Part shown: piece by piece, positions 47,101 through 54,172 of the stretch
Layout: each line of letters opens with the position of its first letter
Position numbering within the stretch: position 1 is the first letter of the stretch
From: Stieleria magnilauensis
Lineage (GTDB): Bacteria; Planctomycetota; Planctomycetia; Pirellulales; Pirellulaceae
DNA length: 64,000 nucleotides
Direction: 5' to 3'
NCBI GenBank assembly: GCA_007753675.1
Contig: CP036432.1
Location: 1,152,394-1,216,393 of the forward strand
The notes under the pieces: generated by a model
What the model saw: only the letters and a program-made list of their open reading frames with translations
What the model was told of the DNA's origin: nothing
Databases searched by the model: none
Program-made: the position numbers and the translations under genes

Positions 47101-50100
47101 AGATCACGAGTGCCTTGGCGTCACCCTCGGGCAGCGTGACTACCAACTGATACGTCACCGATTCTCCGATCACGGCATCATTGAATCCATTGTCGAGACC
47201 ATTGATGCTGGTGCCGAGCGGTGACTTGGAAAAGCCAATCGGATTCACGCTGAAAGTGGTCCCATCGGTCGCCGCGTAGTTGTTCAAGGGGGCCGATCCA
47301 CTGGTCGGAAAACCGTCCACGCCGGTCCGCTCCGTGGGGGCGTCTCCGTTCAAACTGGACCAGGCGATGGCCGCGTTGCTGGAATGAAGGTCACCCGGCA
47401 TGACATCGGCACCGATCGTGCCGATGACCGCGATGGTCAACGATTCCGTCAACGCGATATCGATCGTTTGCCCGGCTTCGAGTTGCAATCGGTTTCCGGC
47501 CAGCAGTTCAAATGCGGCAGTCAAATCGCCCAGGACACTGTGCGTGACAGTGTACGACGTGATGTCCATGTCCGTCGGCAGCGATGCGGAGTAGGTCGTG
47601 TCGAAGGCGTCGGCCTGGCTGTCCGGTGTGTGGCGGATCGTCGAAGTGTAGGTGACCGCATCCAAGGCATCGCCGGTCGATGTGCTGACCGACTGAATGA
47701 CTTGCAAGCTCGGCTCGATGACCGTCACGTCCGTGGCACTGCTAACGGCCGTCGCATCCGAGACGCCACCACGAATCCAAACAAACTGCACGTCATTGCT
47801 GAGGGTCTCGGACTGTTGATTGACCGACGCATTGACGACTCGGGCCGTGTAGACAATTTCCAACGACTCGATCTTGGAATTGTCAGCGTCGCGATTGATG
47901 ATTTGTCCAAAATCGAATGTCAGTTCCTGTCCGACGACAGAGGGATGGTGCGCTGCGAGCGGGCCGATCGGAACACCATCGCTGGTGATGATGTTGGTCG
48001 CGGCACCGCCGCTGGTTACCGCGAGACTGTCGACGGAGACGAATTCCAGCCCCGGATCCAACGTGTCGATGATTCGCGCGTCGTCGATCGTCGACTCCGG
48101 AATCTGAACGCGGATCCGGTATTGGACCAGTTCTCCGATGACGGCTTCCGTCGTCGAGTTCCCGGCGTCGGTGATACTGGTTCCCACCAGTTCCTTGGTC
48201 GTGACCGGGCGAATGATGCGCAGATCCTTCGCGCGGGTGGCGCGATAATCGTTGACGCCCCCATCCCCGGTGCGTTCGACTGCGGTCGCCCCGTCCATGC
48301 TGGTCCAGCGGGCGTCAGCATTGCCGGTCAAGGTTTGCGCGGGGGTGACCGATTGGCTGACGAAGCCGGTCACTCTTAGTGTCAACGTTTCGCCCTTGCG
48401 AAGATCAAATCCCTCCGCCGCGATGGTGGTGACCGAATTGGTGCTCGGCGACAGATGGAACAGCGAGGACAGATCGCCGGCGCTGGAATGAATCGCCGAA
48501 ACCAGCGAGACGTGTTGCAGCTCGCTGGGCAAGACCTCCGAGAGGATGACGTCAAACGCATCGGTGTCACTGGAAGCGGAGTGGCGAACGACCAAATCCA
48601 GCGTCACGCGATCACCGGCGTCGACGTGGTTCGGCGAGGCCACATAGACCAATTCTAAATCAGGTTCGATCACGGTGACGTCGGCCACAGCGCTGGCGGT
48701 CGATCGGGCCACACCATTGAGGTCCCATGTCACCCTGGCGGCATTGGAGAGCACTGTGCCGTCGTGGTCGCCTTGGTTTCCGGCGGTGTTGTCGGTGCGT
48801 ACGGTGTAACGGATCGTGATCGTTTCTGGTGCCGCATCGTTGGGAGCGTTGATCAAATTTCCAAAATCGAATCGAACCTGTTGTCCACTGATCTGCGGCG
48901 TGACCGGACCGGAAGCATCTGACACGATTGCGTCATCGACGGTCACGGCATCCAGACTTTCAAACACCAACCCGGGTTCCAGCGTGTCGATCACGACCGC
49001 GCGGTGCATGGTGGTTTCGGGAATGGTCACCACCAACTCATAAGTTGCACGCTCGCCGATCACGGTTTCCGCCAGCCCGTTGTTGGCGTCGACGATACTG
49101 GTCGAGACGAGCGATTTGGTGACGGTCGGTGAGAACACGGTCAGCAGCGCCGATGCGTTGTCGAAATGGTGATTCACGCCGCCGGCGCCGGTTCGTTCGC
49201 CCGTTCCGCTGCCCGAGCCACCGGGCACATGGCTGCCGGTCGGGTTTCCGACGGTCCCCGATGCCGGCAAGCTGGTGTAGGTCAGATGCGCGGGTGTGAT
49301 GAGAGCTTCACCCGGTTGTACGGACGGTTCGAGCGTTGCGTCGAAGGTCACTGTCACGCGACCGCCGCTGGGGATCTGGGCCAACGCGATGTTGACCTGA
49401 TTGCCGGTCGAGTGGTCGGTGATGGTTCCGAATCCACCGCTGTTTTGGACTCGGATCGTGCCGGTGTGCAGGGTGTATTGGTCGGGCAACAGGCTGGTCA
49501 GTCGAGCTTCAAAGGCGTCCGAGGTGCTAACATTGTTGTCGTTGCTGAAATTGATGGTGAATGTCACCCTGTCTCCGGCGTCCGCGTTGGGTTGAGAAAC
49601 ACGGATCGCCAAGTCGTCGATCGTCGGTTCGACGACGCGCGTATTGGCTTGATTGCTGGTTCGCAGAGTTTGCCGCCCGGGCTGATCCGTTGGGTTGATA
49701 GAAAGTTGAAAATCATTGCGCAGCAGCGTGTTCTTTTGTGCCGAGGCGTGATTGAGCACCAGAGCATTGAACTCGATCACGATGAATTCGGCGTTCGCAT
49801 CGTTGTCTCGATTGACGATGGTGCCGAGCTTGAACTGGGGATCGGTGCCGTTGTTGTAGGAATCGATGTCAGTGTTCAGACTACTTGTTGAACCGACATT
49901 GACATCCGGAAGTGCGAATGTCGGTGAGATGACGGTGCCGCCGAAAGAGTTTGCGGCGCCGCCGAGGCCGACCGGCAGCCTGGCCGATCCGTTTGCCGAG
50001 GAAATGCCGGCGTCGGAAAGGAAGGCCAACGTGGCCGTGCCATCATCGAGGTACCGCATTCCGCTCCGCAGACGATCGCGGATCACCAGATCCGGTAATG

Positions 50101-53100
50101 TGCCTTCGGGGATTTCGACAACCAGCTGATAGCGTATGACTTCGCCGATTGCGACACGCTCGCTGCCGCTGGTAAACCGGGTGTGCGCCTCGCTGGTTGC
50201 CAGGATCGAAAGGTAGGTCGCGACGTTTTGGACCGTGATTGTTGCATCGTCGGCGAGCGACCCCGCCGGCAGGCTGTCCGCGTGATTCGCTCCACCGTCG
50301 ATCGCACCGTAGGCGATGATCTCGGCAGAGGTTTGGTAAGTCTGGTTGATCTCCACGTCCTCACTGAGCTGAAGATCGTAGGTGATGATGATCACGTTGG
50401 ATCCGCTGCTGCCCCCGTCGGCTTGTTTTTGGATCGCCCCCTCCGCGGCCGATGGGTCCGTGATCTCGATGCCGGTGGTAAACAGATCGCCGGTGAAGTG
50501 CAGCGCCGTGCCATCACCACGATGGACTTGCAAATTCAGCCCCGACGCGGCGATTGCGAATTGGGGCAGCAAAGCGTCGACAATGGTCAAGTTGAAGCCG
50601 TCGGCGCCGCCCGAGTTTTCGATCGCAATCGCGACTTTCACGCGATCCCCCGCATCGACGTCGCGAAGATTGGCATCGATCGGATGGACGGCCAGATCAG
50701 CACCGGTGATCCGACCGGTAAAAGGGATTGCCGTGTCGCCGGGCGACGCGAACGCCGTCGGGGCCGGGGTGGCAGTGAATCTGGGGCTGGTGCCATCGGT
50801 CGACACCATCCCCTTGCTGATCGTTAATTCGGGCGCCGCGGCGAGGTTTTGGGTGATCGTGTTCGACGAGCGGACTTCCGTCGTAGTCAATTGATACGTT
50901 GCGATCGCCTGGTTGGTCAGTAACAACCCGTCGTCAAACCGCATGTCCTGCGCGGTGACGGTGAACAGGATTTCGATGGTTTCCGCGTCACTATTGATGA
51001 CATCAAAATTTCCAAAGTTGAAATGGACGCTGTTGGAGTCACCATCGACCGCCAGCGTCGGAGGGTCGGTGCTCGCTGCGACCTGGTTCAACGTGTGAGA
51101 CGGACCGTAGCTGAACATGCCCGCAGGCGGCGGTGTGGCGGAAGGGCCACCGCCTGCGAACGCGGTGACTTCGGTGGCCTTGTAGATGGGCAGCGGCAGG
51201 AAATCGGTCAGGATCAAATTTTCGAAGTCGGCGGTAGGCATCGAAAACGCGAGTCGGTACGTGATCGATTGCCCGGCCATGATCGGGTCGTTTCGCTTGT
51301 CCGTGTCTCCATCGATGGCGTAGACGGATTTGCTGATCGTCGGGCCGACGATCGCGACGCTGGTCCCGCTGGAATCGGATTCGAACTGTGTGTCGTTGAC
51401 TCCGTCGCGCACGCGACCGGTCACCGTGACCGAACTGGCCAACGGATCACCGGCATCGACCGATCGGTCCCCCGACAGGAAGTACGTCGTGAAGTCTTCT
51501 TCAATGACGGTCCGGAAACGGATTTCCACCGTCGTGCCGCCGTCTGAAACCGCATCGTCAAAGAGGTCGCCCGTCAGGATGCCATCGCTGATCACCGACG
51601 CGAGGTCGAAGCGAACTTCGGTCGCTCCGGTTCCGGAGGTGTGCTTGGTGACGGAGTGTTGTGTTGGAGAGAACGTCCCACTGGTAACGAGGCCTTGCTC
51701 GCGTATCACAAAGTGCGGCTGGAAGGAATCGTCCCACAATTGACCGTCGCTCAAAGTGTCTTGAACGACTAGGTCGGCGAACTCGAAATAGTCCGAGACT
51801 TGAAAGTGCATGACGTATTCCAGCGTGTCGCCGGGAGTCGCACCGCGTGCTCCGGTGTCGTGGACGATGGAGACGGACTGTTGAATCGACAACGATTGTT
51901 GCGAAATGGCGGTATCGGTGGAATTGTCGTTGTCGGTCATCGGAGCTGATTGATAGACCCCGGTGACCACCGCATCATTCACGGCGATCGTGTCGTCGCC
52001 GCTTGCAGCATCAAGGACCGGATTGCCGTCGGCATCGGTGCGGTCGATCCAGGCGTGATAGCTGATCACCGCGTCGAGCCCGCCGGATCCGGTCAGGTTG
52101 CCCAGATCGACTGTGAGCCGGTTTCCGGGCGGGTTTTGCGGGGATCCAGCGATGGGCTCCGTCGTCGAATAACCGCCCGCCGTGATGACCTGAAGCGATC
52201 CGGGGACATAGACGTACGAGTGAGGCAGTATGTCTTCCACCAGAACCTGTTCGACCGTTTCGCCCTCGGCCAGTTTTAACGTCAACGTGTAGGTGATGGG
52301 GAAGTTTGGGCCCGTGCTCCGCTCCGCCTCGGCGGCGTCGCTGGTTTTCACCAAATGCAACACCGTCGGCGTGACAGACCCTGTCACCGCCGTGCCCAGA
52401 ATCGGTGGATCGGTCATTCGGTTGTCGAGCGGATCGTTGCCCAGTGCAAAGAAACCGACCGCAGACAGATCCAGCGGCGTGCCGACGGACGCTCCGTCTG
52501 CCTTACTAAGCGTTGCGGTCAAAAGAACGGTGGCATCGGGCTGTTCGGGGACAAAGCTTCCAAACGGCAATTGATACACCAGCAAGGTGTCGCCGGCAGT
52601 GCCGGATACCGTTTGTCCCGTCACCGGATGCAGGATGGGATTGCCGCTATCGTCGATAAGATCTCCATTGACATCGAATCTGCCTGCCACGGTCGGGGTC
52701 AGTGTCCCGCCGAAGATCGTGGCGTGGTTGATGCGAATTCCTTGCGGTACGTGCAGATCAAAGTAGGGCGCGAATCCGGCGTCCGAGGGTGTCGTGGACG
52801 TGTTGTCGAAGCTGACGGCGAATTGAAACCCTTCGTTGAGAAACGCTTCTGATGGCAGTTGAAGGGAGACGTTTGGTGTCGGAGCCGTCGCCGGGGCCAG
52901 TTTGCCAAGCCATTGTGTTTGCGTCGTGTCACCCCAGAGTGACTTTGTGTCGAGCTGTCCCCGATGGATCTCTCGTTCCCCGTCGCCGCCGTCATCGCGA
53001 GTTCCGGGGGTGTCATCGGAGTTGGCTTGCTGGGCGCGGGCGTTGGCATTCGAAATCGTCTGGATTTCCGGCGCTCGTTCGTCTGGGCGATCTGGATTGG

Positions 53101-53233
53101 CGATCCCGGTGTCGTCCGGTGTCGCATCGAGTGCGACGAAATCTGCGACGTCGGCATCGAATAGCAGGCGTTCTTCAAGCTGTTCGGACAGACGCCGTCG
53201 AAGCGGCTTTTGGGAGAGATTCATGGGCGTCAT
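44156..53233 (-). CDS. Giant secreted or surface protein with DUF11-like repeats
   Basis: 3025 residues. The N-terminus (LRRRLSEQLEERLLFDADVAD) is of the LEPR-XLL type that starts many giant planctomycete proteins and replaces a classical signal peptide. From about 280 on there are many DUF11-like beta-sandwich modules; long units of roughly 280 residues repeat, with markers such as AVIGE.VTYQLVV, DTLDPGLEFVSLDS, TVIEPSL, and ERTGDGGVN. Towards the end SGTARPGARIIATLYGSDGD resembles a bacterial Ig-like module. The composition is acidic and Thr/Ser-rich, with one Cys only (GCAVE, near 2955). Likely a filamentous adhesin or cell-wall protein. ATG 53224 is an alternative start. No partner secretion gene is adjacent. 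Confidence 0.9.
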   Translation of the reverse strand: MTPMNLSQKPLRRRLSEQLEERLLFDADVADFVALDATPDDTGIANPDRPDERAPEIQTISNANARAQQANSDDTPGTRDDGGDGEREIHRGQLDTKSLWGDTTQTQWLGKLAPATAPTPNVSLQLPSEAFLNEGFQFAVSFDNTSTTPSDAGFAPYFDLHVPQGIRINHATIFGGTLTPTVAGRFDVNGDLIDDSGNPILHPVTGQTVSGTAGDTLLVYQLPFGSFVPEQPDATVLLTATLSKADGASVGTPLDLSAVGFFALGNDPLDNRMTDPPILGTAVTGSVTPTVLHLVKTSDAAEAERSTGPNFPITYTLTLKLAEGETVEQVLVEDILPHSYVYVPGSLQVITAGGYSTTEPIAGSPQNPPGNRLTVDLGNLTGSGGLDAVISYHAWIDRTDADGNPVLDAASGDDTIAVNDAVVTGVYQSAPMTDNDNSTDTAISQQSLSIQQSVSIVHDTGARGATPGDTLEYVMHFQVSDYFEFADLVVQDTLSDGQLWDDSFQPHFVIREQGLVTSGTFSPTQHSVTKHTSGTGATEVRFDLASVISDGILTGDLFDDAVSDGGTTVEIRFRTVIEEDFTTYFLSGDRSVDAGDPLASSVTVTGRVRDGVNDTQFESDSSGTSVAIVGPTISKSVYAIDGDTDKRNDPIMAGQSITYRLAFSMPTADFENLILTDFLPLPIYKATEVTAFAGGGPSATPPPAGMFSYGPSHTLNQVAASTDPPTLAVDGDSNSVHFNFGNFDVINSDAETIEILFTVTAQDMRFDDGLLLTNQAIATYQLTTTEVRSSNTITQNLAAAPELTISKGMVSTDGTSPRFTATPAPTAFASPGDTAIPFTGRITGADLAVHPIDANLRDVDAGDRVKVAIAIENSGGADGFNLTIVDALLPQFAIAASGLNLQVHRGDGTALHFTGDLFTTGIEITDPSAAEGAIQKQADGGSSGSNVIIITYDLQLSEDVEINQTYQTSAEIIAYGAIDGGANHADSLPAGSLADDATITVQNVATYLSILATSEAHTRFTSGSERVAIGEVIRYQLVVEIPEGTLPDLVIRDRLRSGMRYLDDGTATLAFLSDAGISSANGSARLPVGLGGAANSFGGTVISPTFALPDVNVGSTSSLNTDIDSYNNGTDPQFKLGTIVNRDNDANAEFIVIEFNALVLNHASAQKNTLLRNDFQLSINPTDQPGRQTLRTSNQANTRVVEPTIDDLAIRVSQPNADAGDRVTFTINFSNDNNVSTSDAFEARLTSLLPDQYTLHTGTIRVQNSGGFGTITDHSTGNQVNIALAQIPSGGRVTVTFDATLEPSVQPGEALITPAHLTYTSLPASGTVGNPTGSHVPGGSGSGTGERTGAGGVNHHFDNASALLTVFSPTVTKSLVSTSIVDANNGLAETVIGERATYELVVTIPETTMHRAVVIDTLEPGLVFESLDAVTVDDAIVSDASGPVTPQISGQQVRFDFGNLINAPNDAAPETITIRYTVRTDNTAGNQGDHDGTVLSNAARVTWDLNGVARSTASAVADVTVIEPDLELVYVASPNHVDAGDRVTLDLVVRHSASSDTDAFDVILSEVLPSELQHVSLVSAIHSSAGDLSSLFHLSPSTNSVTTIAAEGFDLRKGETLTLRVTGFVSQSVTPAQTLTGNADARWTSMDGATAVERTGDGGVNDYRATRAKDLRIIRPVTTKELVGTSITDAGNSTTEAVIGELVQYRIRVQIPESTIDDARIIDTLDPGLEFVSVDSLAVTSGGAATNIITSDGVPIGPLAAHHPSVVGQELTFDFGQIINRDADNSKIESLEIVYTARVVNASVNQQSETLSNDVQFVWIRGGVSDATAVSSATDVTVIEPSLQVIQSVSTSTGDALDAVTYTSTIRHTPDSQADAFDTTYSASLPTDMDITSYTVTHSVLGDLTAAFELLAGNRLQLEAGQTIDIALTESLTIAVIGTIGADVMPGDLHSSNAAIAWSSLNGDAPTERTGVDGFPTSGSAPLNNYAATDGTTFSVNPIGFSKSPLGTSINGLDNGFNDAVIGESVTYQLVVTLPEGDAKALVISDTMDLGLEFVSLDSVIHSAGLTWTTATFSPAISGDGRTGAQTLTFDLGDVTNFDTDNGVTESIVLTYTARVSNVPSNASHPVSGATILDESATLTYNHRGTLKTTPPVSAGSVTVHEPQLALAVTVSDHTPSLNQVIRYTTTISHNAGSNATAHDLSFLDTLPAGMELLGVTVTGAGVEFDGSDSGSVALRLDSLPVGQTATIRYDVRVTDNLAAITNTVQNDAVVHWTSLPDSVFSGDNSERDGDGGHTGQDDYVADARDTSTITHPLVELTQATVATTPAASGATGNVDITYELTITSTGNDPLTRIAIDEDFSTLFGNGFIDVVVPPAVIHTTADRPLTLNTAYDGTSINPSIVDNSAGVFNRMLQGESVTIRFTVEVDPDAPGISVDNGSMIAQAQASGVGEVSGLTAVDLSDDPDRPTNVELDPIADNEPDDPNIHRIPMLSLTKQIIGSPIPSASGVSGNYDVTYQIRIDNNGSTPLEELVLVEDLRDHLGGAFVGIVSAPSVVDGDASDVPKLNAEYSGQGTGTSLIDAAESGRLDSGQFLVIRLTIEVDPDGPGRRLDSVRDDANGDFETQALVAAKDPATGQMVWDRSDDPTDPTNVDGNPANPDDHSDDDNDPDDPVSLEFVEIGVAKRVTHVQRVGMSSLVTIQIMVENTGTVYLQNIELLDDVQSQFGDNFDSVVTEPTIIASSATVDPNLQPGYADAPSQNMFDGSSGRLAPGEQILVQLVVRVKPIPGQANVDLVNQAMAAGMPVDAAGRPVLNQSNQTIRRVTDWSDSGSDPGSHNPNAPGDTGGFNDPTPTSLTYFTFDGFNNFSNPFDVARRYESESSVFTNRLLSQVVPDLATDPIFSGTARPGARIIATLYGSDGDRIDSASVTADMGGNWMIQFWGVHRGEEVRAEFEEIGCAVEMFSAAGDGISSRPMSPGETHYQSLHPWSAYDDRYEFNAVYRGSAQESLANEHRRANRPIGFGSGQ

Positions 53234-53726
53234 CGTTCAACGGCTCCGTGCAGCCGACGAACGTTGGGGAGGCGCCGGCTGCCGAGTGGTTCGGGGGGAG
53301 ATCGACATTCACGGTGGGCGTTTGTGTGAGACATGCGCGGTCACCGGATACCGATTTCTGTTGATAACGGCTGGGGGCAAACCCTCAGTGGAGTGAAACC
53401 TGCGGGTTTGCCCTCGCGATTAGCCAAGGACTGACAATCAGGGGATCCGTGACGTCTGTAGCGATCGGGTGACGTCAGGGCGTTGCCTCGAAAGATTTAC
53501 TTCTTGACAGACGAGCCGCTACCGTTAAGCTTAAGGAATTAAGCGTAAGGCACTAGTCTTCCGTCTCAGCATATTTTTCGCGTAGTGGACGAGGCGACGA
53601 GTCCTTTGCCAATATGCCGACTGCAGAGGACTCGTCGCCTCGTCCACTACCCGAGAACCAAGCAGTGGACTCGTCGCCTCGTCCACTACCCGAAACGCAA
53701 GGTGACAAGGAGCCTAGGAGAACCGG
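53234..53726. promoter_or_regulatory. Divergent region upstream of blaI and the giant gene
   Basis: 493 bases without a gene. A possible promoter TTGACA (near 53507) with a weak -10 overlaps the 10-base palindrome TTAAGCTTAA (53525-53534), a candidate repressor site, but the MecI/BlaI consensus TACA..TGTA was not seen. Family A repeats at 53582-53689 lie between this and the blaI start. Confidence 0.35.
53582..53689. repeat. Dispersed repeat family A, one direct and two inverted copies
   Basis: Direct copy 53582-53604 and inverse copies 53628-53650 and 53667-53689, each exact over the 23 bases. The direct copy and first inverse copy can pair as a 23-bp hairpin with a 23-base loop. It lies in the probable leader of the blaI transcript. 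Confidence 0.9.
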
Positions 53727-54119
53727 ATGTCTGAGCAACTGCCTACCGATCGTGAACTGCAAATCCTCGGCGTCCTCTGGGCGCGCGGTGAGTGCACCGT
53801 GCGCGAGGTGTACGAGGAATTGCGTGGGCAGGGCGAAGCGTTGGCTCAAAACACCGTGCAAGCCTTCCTGCGGTTGATGACCGAAAAAAAGCTGGTCACC
53901 TATCGGCAACAGGGGCGGGCATTCGTTTACCAAGCGGCTGTCGCTGAGAAACGCACCCGCGGTCGATTGGTATCGTCGCTGGTGCAACGCGCGTTTGACG
54001 GAGCGGTCGACGCGCTGGTGCAGAGCGCTTTCGACGCCAAGCCGCCCAGTGAAGCAGAGTTGCAACGACTTGAGGAATTGTTGAAGCAACATCGAGCCGG
54101 CAAAAAGAAATCCCGCTGA
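53727..54119 (+). CDS. BlaI/MecI-family transcriptional repressor
   Basis: 130 residues. A winged-helix domain (LPTDRELQILGVLWARGECTVREVYEEL then NTVQAFLRLMTEKKLVTYRQQGRAFVYQA) is followed by a dimerisation helix region ending in KKKSR. ACAAGGAGCCTAGGAG precedes the ATG. It pairs with the M56 protease gene 54 bases downstream, the classic repressor/sensor arrangement, where proteolysis relieves repression. The regulated genes are not visible beyond the pair itself; no beta-lactamase is nearby. Confidence 0.95.
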   Translation: MSEQLPTDRELQILGVLWARGECTVREVYEELRGQGEALAQNTVQAFLRLMTEKKLVTYRQQGRAFVYQAAVAEKRTRGRLVSSLVQRAFDGAVDALVQSAFDAKPPSEAELQRLEELLKQHRAGKKKSR

Positions 54120-54172
54120 CGATCGTAGCGAGAGTTGGTTTCACGACACGTCCACATCCATCGAGATTGATT

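Noticed and set aside
53440-53726. Canonical BlaI/MecI operator (TACA..TGTA) before blaI
   Set aside because: Not found by eye; only a 10-base TTAAGCTTAA palindrome was seen, which is too weak to call.
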